NCBI GenBank assembly: GCA_016342385.1
Contig: JAEINM010000191.1
Coordinates: 1-7,595, forward strand
DNA from: Spirochaetaceae bacterium
GTDB taxonomy: Bacteria > Spirochaetota > Spirochaetia > DSM-2461
Reading direction: 5' to 3'
DNA: 7,595 nucleotides
The translations under genes were made by a program, and so were the position numbers. Under the pieces are notes generated by a model. It had not been told where the DNA came from. It saw nothing but the letters and a program-made list of their open reading frames with translations, and made no database searches. Position 1 is the first letter of the stretch. Each line of letters starts with the position of its first letter. This document shows positions 1 to 5,778 of the stretch, piece after piece.

Positions 1-1248
1 TCCTGGTCCGCCTTCAGGACCACTCATCCCGGGCATCTGCAGGTTCGCCATATTCCCCAAAGATCTTCCAAAGGCGACATAGGCGGCAGAGGCTCCTTCA
101 TTTGAGGACGAAGAGGTTGCATGAGTCGTCGACGACCAGTAGAATCCGTAATCCTCCTCACCGGCTTCGTTTTCCACAACAGTTGTATGGAATAGGGGAT
201 CTATCGCCGCACTGTCACTTGTATCGGGAGAACGGGAATAGTCCACGATACTCTGCAGTTCTTTGGCATCGGCCAGTCTCCAGTCATCATATCCCGCATA
301 TTCCAGATCTTCTGAATAGGTCAGAGCCTCTCCCCAGTTCATAGGGCCCGCATCTTCCTGCATCCACATTAATCCGGTTGCGAGGTCGCTGATTGTCCCA
401 TCTCCGTTGTCAATAAAATTGTTTTTTCCATATTCTTCATTGCCCCGCACAAAGATGACATAGAAATCTTTTTCCCTGTTTCCCATTTTCAGGCCGTAAC
501 CTTTGATTCTTCCATCGGCAAAATTGACTCCGAAGACTGTTTCATCACCGTCCATGGTTGTGGATACATATTTTGTGGAGGACATGTACTGGGAATCGAT
601 GATTCTCTCCCCGGCATCCAGGTTTCCATAAGAGAAATCAAAATAATCAGTATCGATAAAGGGATCATTGGCAGAGGTCGCTTCGGGGGCAATATCGCGG
701 CCGGAGAACTGGATCAGAGAGTAGAGTTCCTTGATAGTGGGGATTCTCCAGTCGTCATAACCGGCCAGATTCATCGATTCCAGGTCCTCATAGGCTTCAT
801 CCCAGGTCATTTTTTCTCCCGGATTCTGTTGCCACATTAATCCCGTATGATTATCGCTGACAGTTCCGTCGTTATTATCTGTATAGGAAGCCTGCAGGCT
901 ACTGTAATCCGCATCCTGTCCGGCAAATACCGTTGTATCCGATACTGCTCCATAATTATCAAATCGTGTAGTCTGGTTTGTATCCACAATAGAGTAGGGC
1001 AGGTCTGCCGAGCTGAAAGAGCGGACCGGCCGTACAAGATTGTATATTCTGATGGCATCGCCCTGTGGTCCATGACCTTCAGAGTACTCAGTCGGATCTC
1101 CCGTTTTCGGATCGCTTCTCTGGGAACCCGCACCATGGACATCTACCCAGTTTGCCGAGTCTGTTAATCCCGTAGTACCGCCGGCAACCATATCGCATGA
1201 TATCAATACAGCCATAATTAATAGTATCAATCCATTTCTTTTTATCAT
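1..1248 (-). CDS. DUF1566 (Lcl_C-like) tandem-repeat lipoprotein, C-terminus beyond left edge
   Basis: Open without a stop from the ATG at 1248 to base 1 (416 codons visible), so it is 3'-truncated by the window. An AGGAG at 1256-1260, 7 nt from the ATG, fixes the start. The N-terminus is a lipoprotein signal: MIKRNG, a hydrophobic run, then LIS-C with Cys18 as the likely lipidated residue. Two DUF1566 units follow. Unit 1 has DGTVSDNHTGLMW ending at W139 and YDDWRIPTIKEL with W167; unit 2 has DGTISDLATGLMW ending at W295 and YDDWRLADAKEL with W323, followed by FYWSSTTH. Residues 34-76 (WVDVHGAG...RSDPK...HGPQGD...RIYN) resemble the tail that normally closes such proteins, oddly placed here just after the signal peptide. 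DUF1566 proteins are exported and mostly uncharacterised; the Legionella Lcl adhesin gives the family one name. Role inferred: outer-membrane or periplasmic lipoprotein, possibly in adhesion or ligand binding. Divergent from the AraC-type gene at 1347. Confidence 0.9.
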   Translation of the reverse strand, partial: MIKRNGLILLIMAVLISCDMVAGGTTGLTDSANWVDVHGAGSQRSDPKTGDPTEYSEGHGPQGDAIRIYNLVRPVRSFSSADLPYSIVDTNQTTRFDNYGAVSDTTVFAGQDADYSSLQASYTDNNDGTVSDNHTGLMWQQNPGEKMTWDEAYEDLESMNLAGYDDWRIPTIKELYSLIQFSGRDIAPEATSANDPFIDTDYFDFSYGNLDAGERIIDSQYMSSTKYVSTTMDGDETVFGVNFADGRIKGYGLKMGNREKDFYVIFVRGNEEYGKNNFIDNGDGTISDLATGLMWMQEDAGPMNWGEALTYSEDLEYAGYDDWRLADAKELQSIVDYSRSPDTSDSAAIDPLFHTTVVENEAGEEDYGFYWSSTTHATSSSSNEGASAAYVAFGRSLGNMANLQMPGMSGPEGGPG

Positions 1249-1331
1249 TTTCACACTCCTGTAAAATAGTATGCTGTAACTGTACTTTTTTATTTTATTT
1301 AAAACGTCCTTTCCGATCGGGACATAAAAAA

Positions 1332-1340
1332 TGCTATACT
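1332..1340 (+). promoter_or_regulatory. Extended -10 promoter element for the AraC-family gene
   Basis: TGCTATACT fits the extended -10 pattern TGn-TATAAT with five of six matches in the hexamer. No good -35 is seen; TTCCGA at 1311-1316 with an 18-bp spacer is a weak candidate. Transcription would start about 7 nt after the hexamer, which is at the ATG at 1347, predicting a leaderless mRNA. The 98 bp from 1249 to 1346 also has to carry the promoter of the leftward lipoprotein gene, for which I found no convincing hexamer pair. Confidence 0.5.
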
Positions 1341-1346
1341 TTTTAT

Positions 1347-2513
1347 ATGTTTTTAACAATTGATCTGTTTCTGGCAATGGGATTTGCCTGGATGATATCC
1401 GGCATGGTGCTTCTCTTTTTAAACAGGAAGAATAATCAGGATGCCCTTCTACCCGGAATTATTCTGATATTGATGTTCGGACTGACTCTCGCTGATAATT
1501 TTCTCAAGCCCCATATGCTCACTCCCTTTCTTATTCGTTTTGTATATATTTTCAGCCGGAACAGCTATTTTCTGATCGGCCCTTTCCTCTGGCTCTATTC
1601 ACGGTCTCTTCTGGCTCCCGGTGGTACTGAGAAGAGATTTTTTACGCTCCATCTTGTTCCCTTTATCCTCTGGAGTCTATTTCTATTTATTAATCCCCAG
1701 GATCTGATGCCGATAATGAATCCGGGACCTGTCAAACCTCCCTCCGGACCTGTGTCTGCCGGGATTATCCCGACCGATTTTCTCCGCGATCTGACTTCTA
1801 TAATATCCCGGGTAATTTATAGTGTCATTGTTCTGATTTCCATAATCAGACATGGGAAATCGGTTCCCGACTTTTATTCAAGACTGACAATCCGCAACAC
1901 TCTGTCATGGCTCTTTTATCTCGTTCTATTATATGTCTTCCTTTTTCTGACCAATACCATTCTGCTTCTTATTCCTTTTATTCCCTCAGATATCCGAATG
2001 TCCATCTCTACCATTGTGAGGATTCTGCCATCCATTTTATTCATTTTCTTTTTTTCATTATTAGCACAGAATCAGTCCATACCGGAAGATCGTCTGATGA
2101 ATAAGAAAACTGATTCACAAGACCGGGGGAAGTACACAAAATCGGGAATGACAACAGATGAATCGGGGAAGATCTATGGTGCACTCAATGAACATATTAA
2201 AAAAACAAAGCTCTATCTGAATCCCGACCTGACTCTCGATGACCTTGCTGTAGAACTGAATGAGTCACGACATCGCTTATCGGAAGTTATCAATAGAGAA
2301 TCAGCGGAAAACTTTTATTCTTATATCAATTCTTTCCGCCTGCAGGAATTTCTTGATTCCATTGATGAGGATAGATTCCCCCACTATACCATTCTGGCTA
2401 TTGCTCTGGAGTGCGGATTTAAATCCACTTCTGCTTTTTATAGTCTCTTTAAGAAGTCGATGGGGAGAACTCCTAAAGAATATATGCGGCAAAGGGATCT
2501 GACGGCAGTCTGA
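1347..2513 (+). CDS. Membrane-bound AraC-family transcriptional regulator (7TM-HTH)
   Basis: 388 residues. The first 240 or so are very hydrophobic, with about seven likely membrane helices near residues 5-25, 34-50, 60-88, 98-115, 151-168, 187-211 and 217-240. A polar linker (about 241-280) leads to a C-terminal AraC/HTH_18 DNA-binding domain (about 282-382). Visible hallmarks are the first helix-turn-helix LTLDDLAVELNESRHRLSEVIN, the YINSFRLQEF connecting helix, the second helix-turn-helix around IALECGFKSTSAFYSLFKK, and the closing GRTPKEYMRQ. Proteins of this plan are known from spirochaetes and Bacteroidetes and are thought to pass a membrane or extracellular signal straight to DNA; the ligand is unknown. 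No Shine-Dalgarno precedes the ATG at 1347, and later in-frame ATGs at 1377 and 1392 have none better, so the start is less certain than the reading frame. It diverges from the lipoprotein gene, its most likely target by position. Confidence 0.9.
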   Translation: MFLTIDLFLAMGFAWMISGMVLLFLNRKNNQDALLPGIILILMFGLTLADNFLKPHMLTPFLIRFVYIFSRNSYFLIGPFLWLYSRSLLAPGGTEKRFFTLHLVPFILWSLFLFINPQDLMPIMNPGPVKPPSGPVSAGIIPTDFLRDLTSIISRVIYSVIVLISIIRHGKSVPDFYSRLTIRNTLSWLFYLVLLYVFLFLTNTILLLIPFIPSDIRMSISTIVRILPSILFIFFFSLLAQNQSIPEDRLMNKKTDSQDRGKYTKSGMTTDESGKIYGALNEHIKKTKLYLNPDLTLDDLAVELNESRHRLSEVINRESAENFYSYINSFRLQEFLDSIDEDRFPHYTILAIALECGFKSTSAFYSLFKKSMGRTPKEYMRQRDLTAV

Positions 2514-2530
2514 GAAAGATATATTTTTTT

Positions 2531-2779
2531 ATTTCAGGAATGACATTTAAAGATTTTGAAAATGATAAACGAACCAGATATGCTGTAGAAAGACAATTGC
2601 TTGTTATCGGAGAAGCTGCAGATCATATTTCATAAGATTCTCAAGCCTTGATTCTGAATATTCCATGGAGTGATATGATAGGGCTCAGAAATATTATTGC
2701 TCATGACTATGGAGAAGTTATTGCTAAAAGGGTTTCGATAGTCGCTCAGGATCATATTCCTCAGCTGGTTGTCGATTGA
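2531..2779 (+). pseudogene. HepT/DUF86 (HEPN toxin) remnant with in-frame stop
   Basis: One frame reads ISGMTFKDF, then AVERQLLVIGEAADHIS, a TAA at 2633-2635, then continues without frame change through IPWSDMIGLRNIIAHDY and IPQLVVD to a TGA at 2777-2779. These are the family landmarks of HepT-like proteins (DUF86/HEPN): the IGEA helix, the PW..(I/M)GLRN block and the RX4HXY motif (RNIIAHDY), which is the RNase/AMPylation site in HepT-MntA toxin-antitoxin systems. The N-terminal third of the usual 110-120 residues is missing; resemblance fades into the end of the AraC gene. A Trp usually found after the RX4HXY block is Ser here (VSIVAQ). No MntA-like nucleotidyltransferase partner is seen in the window. 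A hand count gives about 34% G+C over 2521-2760, lower than the neighbours, which suggests an acquired, decaying module. An ATG at 2540 could give only a 31-residue peptide before the stop. Confidence 0.8.
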
Positions 2780-2815
2780 CAGAAAATTATAGAAATGTAA
2801 ACTCTCTAATGAGTT

Positions 2816-3724
2816 TCATTTCTCTGCCCGTATCCATCCCGGATGGATACTCAAGGCGTTTCGAGTGGCGTAGTCCCGTCCTTTTTCAACGGCTTCTTTC
2901 AGGGGCAATCCCTCCAGTAGTCCCTGGGTTATACCGGCGGTCATGGCATCTCCGCAGCCTATAGGATTTACCGCTTGTATTATTTTACTATCCACATGAA
3001 AAATCTTGCCTTTATCAGCACCTATTGTGGATTCTGATCCCCGGGATATTATAAAAGCACAGTTGAATTGTGAAGAGACCTCTATTATGCCGCTTTCCAG
3101 GTCTTCATAAGCGGGAAAAGTCTGAAAGAATTCCTCTTTATTAATTTTAATAATATCGGGACGAATTGTATCTGAGATGAAAGAGTTTTTAAGATCTTCT
3201 CCCCTGTAATCTGCCAGAACAAGACATGGCTGTTCTTTAGCCTTTTTTACCATATAAGGGATTATTTTATGGGAGAACCCTTCAAATTTGCTGCCGGAAA
3301 TAATGACAGCTCTATAACCTTTTTTCAGTCTCTCTTCAAAAGCACGGGAAAAAGCCTGTTCCTCACGGGAATTAACCGCCTCCGGTTCGTTGACAACCAG
3401 TTCTGTACAGTTTTGTGTCTTAAGATCCACAATCGTTGTGCAGATCCGAACCCGGCCGGACGTTTCTACTGTTGAGAACTCAAGGGAATCCCCTCTGCAC
3501 AGAGATTCAAATTCCTCTCTGTTCTCTCTACCGGCTATAGTCAGGCAGAAGGCATCCATTCCTCCCTGAGTCAGAACCCTGCAGACGTTGATGCATTTTC
3601 CCGATGCATCTGTGTAGTATCTCTCACTTCTGTTAACTTCACCTTCACGGAACTCATTAAATATAAGAGTTCTCTGTATAGCCGGACTCAAACCCACGGC
3701 AAGGCAATCAGAAGTTTTTTCCAT
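2816..3724 (-). CDS. PfkB-family sugar kinase, LacC/FruK-like (1-phosphofructokinase or tagatose-6-phosphate kinase group)
   Basis: 302 residues, normal length for this branch of ribokinase-fold kinases, which phosphorylate a hexose phosphate (fructose 1-P, tagatose 6-P or similar) with ATP in the cytoplasm. Landmarks: substrate-side GLSPAIQRTL (11-20) and EVNRSERYYTDASGKCINVCRVL (29-51), the KINKEEF block (193-199) and the catalytic signature NPIGCGDAMTAGI (253-265), with the GCGD anion hole and base Asp259. The SGSKFEG loop stands where SGSLPPG is common. The usual GGKGxN motif reads SGKCIN (41-46), so substrate choice should not be assumed. AAGGGAG lies about 11 nt before the ATG, a slightly long spacing; the other nearby ATG runs straight into TAA. 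It is downstream of the ABC operon in the same direction but behind a terminator, with a candidate promoter of its own. Membership in the sugar pathway of the transporter is inferred from position only. It converges on the HepT remnant with 36 bp between them. Confidence 0.88.
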   Translation of the reverse strand: MEKTSDCLAVGLSPAIQRTLIFNEFREGEVNRSERYYTDASGKCINVCRVLTQGGMDAFCLTIAGRENREEFESLCRGDSLEFSTVETSGRVRICTTIVDLKTQNCTELVVNEPEAVNSREEQAFSRAFEERLKKGYRAVIISGSKFEGFSHKIIPYMVKKAKEQPCLVLADYRGEDLKNSFISDTIRPDIIKINKEEFFQTFPAYEDLESGIIEVSSQFNCAFIISRGSESTIGADKGKIFHVDSKIIQAVNPIGCGDAMTAGITQGLLEGLPLKEAVEKGRDYATRNALSIHPGWIRAEK

Positions 3725-3767
3725 TTACATCGAGTCTCCCTTCTCAAGTATTAATATTCTTGATTCA

Positions 3768-3796
3768 ATAATAAACTATTTTCTTCTCCGTGGAAA
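3768..3796 (-). promoter_or_regulatory. Candidate sigma-70-type promoter of the PfkB kinase gene
   Basis: Reading leftward, TTTCCA (3791-3796) and TATTAT (3768-3773) are separated by 17 bp and match the consensus at four and five of six positions. Transcription would begin near 3761, giving a leader of about 37 nt. The site lies between the operon terminator (3833-3858) and the kinase start, where a promoter is needed if the terminator is efficient. Such matches are common in AT-rich DNA, so this is a candidate only. Confidence 0.35.
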
Positions 3797-3832
3797 CATT
3801 TTTCAGAGATGATAAGAATAAGGGAAATAGAA

Positions 3833-3858
3833 GAGGAGGGATTGGAAAATCCCTCCTC
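3833..3858 (-). terminator. Rho-independent-type terminator of the ABC transporter operon
   Basis: GAGGAGGGATT and AATCCCTCCTC form a perfect 11-bp stem around a 4-nt loop (GGAA on plus, TTCC on the transcribed minus strand). Read leftward, the stem is followed by TTCTATTTCCCTTATTC, a moderately T-rich tail. It lies 66 bp beyond the stop of the MalG-type gene and before the kinase gene, as expected for the end of the operon. The stretch 3859-3924 between gene end and stem shows only a weak CATCAG/CTGATG pairing. Confidence 0.75.
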
Positions 3859-3924
3859 AAAAAGGTAATACATCAGGAGATGAAAAACAACAACTCATAA
3901 TCTGATGCTTTTTCATTTTTAATT

Positions 3925-4788
3925 TTATTTGATAGAACCGGCCACCATTCCTTTAATAATGTACCTCTGGAGAAATAGAAACAGGATAATTACGGGGATC
4001 ATAGCCAATAGAACAGCTGTGAGTATAAGGTCCCATTGTTTTACATAAGCTCCGGCAAAGTTGGCAACCGCCAGGGGTACAGTCTGAATCGCATTCCCTT
4101 TTCCCAGAATAAGGAGAGGCAGTAGATAGTCATTCCAGATCCATATACCATTCAGGACCAGTACTGTGGCTGTTATGGGCTTGAGGAGGGGAAAGATAAT
4201 CCGATAGAAAATCTCCCATTTTTTACATCCATCTATAGTGGCGGCTTCTTCCAGTTCCAGTGGAATCCCTTTTATAAAGCCATGATACATAAAAAGACTC
4301 AGAGACATGCCGAATCCCACATAGGAAAGGATCATTCCGGCATATGTCCGCAATAGAGGAATTCCTATGAACTTATGGACTATTCTGAACCACGAGACGA
4401 GAGGCAGCATCACAATCTGAAAAGGAATAACCATGGCGGCCACAAACATGAAGAAAATTATCTGTGAAAGCTTTGATTTTGTCCTTACAAGAATCCATGC
4501 AGCCTGCCCGGCGACCAGAGTTATAAATAAAAGAGACAAAATGGTTATCGTCGATGAGGCGAAGAAGGATGATCCATAGCGAAGATTAGGGTCTGTCCAT
4601 ATGGTCGCAATATTCCTGAATATCTGGAGCCAGTCCTCCGGTAGAGAGAGGGGGTTGGCCGTTATGGCAAATGAATCTTTACCGGCATTAATGACGACGA
4701 TAAATATGGGCATAAGAAAAAGGACAAAAAGGAAGGCTGTGATCACTTCGAGAAGAAGTGGTTTTTTACGAATCTTAGGGTTTATCAT
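3925..4788 (-). CDS. ABC sugar transporter permease, MalG type
   Basis: 287 residues, typical of MalG/AraQ-like inner-membrane permeases of the carbohydrate CUT1 family. About six hydrophobic spans are visible. The EAA loop that docks to the ATPase reads EEAATIDGCKKWEIFYRIIFPLL, with the EAA---G core at residues 181-187. The C-terminus QRYIIKGMVAGSIK is the usual MalG ending. Its ATG overlaps the stop of the MalF-type gene by 4 bp (ATGA), and a GAGG inside the last MalF codons serves as ribosome site, so the two subunits are translationally coupled and should be made in equal amounts. It is the last gene of the operon. The substrate cannot be read from the sequence. Confidence 0.95.
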   Translation of the reverse strand: MINPKIRKKPLLLEVITAFLFVLFLMPIFIVVINAGKDSFAITANPLSLPEDWLQIFRNIATIWTDPNLRYGSSFFASSTITILSLLFITLVAGQAAWILVRTKSKLSQIIFFMFVAAMVIPFQIVMLPLVSWFRIVHKFIGIPLLRTYAGMILSYVGFGMSLSLFMYHGFIKGIPLELEEAATIDGCKKWEIFYRIIFPLLKPITATVLVLNGIWIWNDYLLPLLILGKGNAIQTVPLAVANFAGAYVKQWDLILTAVLLAMIPVIILFLFLQRYIIKGMVAGSIK

Positions 4789-5699
4789 AGTTCAACCTCT
4801 TTCTTTTTATTTCTTCGTACCTGTAATAGAGAAATGAGCACCAGTACAATAAAGAAAATAACAGATCTGGCTTGACTTTCTGCAAGACTGTTGGCCGTGA
4901 AAGCCGTATTGTAAATGTCCAGAGCCAGAAGTTCAGTCCCCCGGATAAATGATCCGGCAAACTGGGTCGAAGGCCCACCGCCTGTGAGAGACACATTCAC
5001 ATCAAACTGTTTAAATGATTGAACCAGTGTCAGAAACATGGTGATGGTAAAGGCCTGAGCCGTCATGGGAACAATGATGTGGATCAGATTTTTAAAAGAA
5101 GAGGCTCCATCTATTTTCGCCGCTTCGAATAATTCTTCGGGAACACTAATGATAGCCGCCACATAGATCATCATAATATATCCCGCATACTGCCATGATC
5201 CGGCAATGACAATAGCCATTACAGCGGAATCTCTCGTGGCCAGCATCAGATTGCCCGATTCGGCAATGGCAGGGAAAATTGCAGAGATGACAGGTAGATT
5301 GGGTATCACCATATTGAAGATGAATTGCCATATATATCCCAGGATCAATCCCCCGATAAGGTTGGGAAGAAAGAATCCTGCTCTGAAAATGTTGTCAAAT
5401 TTAATTTTTGAGGTAACCAGCAGGGCCAGACCGAAGGCCACTATGTTGATCACGATCATATTCACAAATGTATACACTATGGTTAGAAGGAATGAATATA
5501 TAAATGAAATATCCTTAAAACTATCTATAAAATTGAGTAGGCCGACAAATTGAAGCCCTTCAGGCTGAGGCCTGGAAGTCCAGTCTGTCATGGAATAAAA
5601 TATCCCCATAATAAATGGAATGAGAATGACCATGAGAAAGGCTATTACTGCAGGAGCAAGGAATAACCAGAAGACCAGGTCATGTTGTTTTTTTTTCAT
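4785..5699 (-). CDS. ABC sugar transporter permease, MalF type
   Basis: 304 residues, of the short MalF/UgpA/LacF kind without the large periplasmic insert of E. coli MalF. The N-terminus (FWLFLAPAVIAFLMVILIP) and later spans give about six membrane helices. The EAA loop is EELFEAAKIDGASSFKNLIHIIVP, with the core at residues 192-198. LTGGGPS (238-244) is a regular feature of this group, and the protein ends in a basic, charged tail (RRNKKKEVEL). AGGG lies about 9 nt before the ATG. It pairs with the MalG-type protein to form the channel and takes substrate from the binding protein encoded just upstream. A hairpin in the 79-bp gap before it may set its expression relative to that protein. Confidence 0.95.
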   Translation of the reverse strand: MKKKQHDLVFWLFLAPAVIAFLMVILIPFIMGIFYSMTDWTSRPQPEGLQFVGLLNFIDSFKDISFIYSFLLTIVYTFVNMIVINIVAFGLALLVTSKIKFDNIFRAGFFLPNLIGGLILGYIWQFIFNMVIPNLPVISAIFPAIAESGNLMLATRDSAVMAIVIAGSWQYAGYIMMIYVAAIISVPEELFEAAKIDGASSFKNLIHIIVPMTAQAFTITMFLTLVQSFKQFDVNVSLTGGGPSTQFAGSFIRGTELLALDIYNTAFTANSLAESQARSVIFFIVLVLISLLQVRRNKKKEVEL

Positions 5700-5726
5700 A
5701 TTGTATTACCCTATTTGAAAATAGAC

Positions 5727-5759
5727 GCTGTAGCAAAAAATCAGGATTTTTGCTACAGC
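5727..5759 (-). terminator. Intercistronic hairpin between binding-protein and permease genes (attenuator or mRNA stabiliser)
   Basis: GCTGTAGCAAAAA and TTTTTGCTACAGC form a perfect 13-bp stem around a 7-nt loop, 19 bp after the binding-protein stop and 27 bp before the MalF-type start. Read leftward it is followed by GTCTATTTTC, only a modest T-tract, so termination is probably partial. Hairpins here are known in many sugar ABC operons, where they protect the upstream message or reduce readthrough so that binding protein exceeds permease. Either role fits; the sequence alone cannot separate them. Confidence 0.65.
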
Positions 5760-5778
5760 CCCTTTTATTCGAACGAAA

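Noticed and set aside
102..344. 80-codon plus-strand frame in the left end
   Set aside because: Lies within the second DUF1566 unit on the other strand; composition and lack of a ribosome site mark it as a shadow.
837..1167. Overlapping open frames of about 100 codons on both strands inside the lipoprotein gene
   Set aside because: They are shadows of the DUF1566 frame: no ribosome site, no recognisable domain, and the third frame has clear family motifs throughout.
3871..3907. CATCAG/CTGATG inverted repeat followed by T-run on the plus strand
   Set aside because: Only 6 bp with a 25-nt loop and no plus-strand gene ending here; too weak beside the 11-bp hairpin next to it.
4775..4996. 73-codon minus-strand frame overlapping the end of the MalF-type gene
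   Set aside because: Out-of-frame shadow; the MalF C-terminus and coupled MalG start explain the region.
5206..5553. 115-codon plus-strand frame antisense to the MalF-type gene
   Set aside because: The minus strand encodes a complete permease with the EAA loop; the plus frame has no ribosome site or family resemblance.
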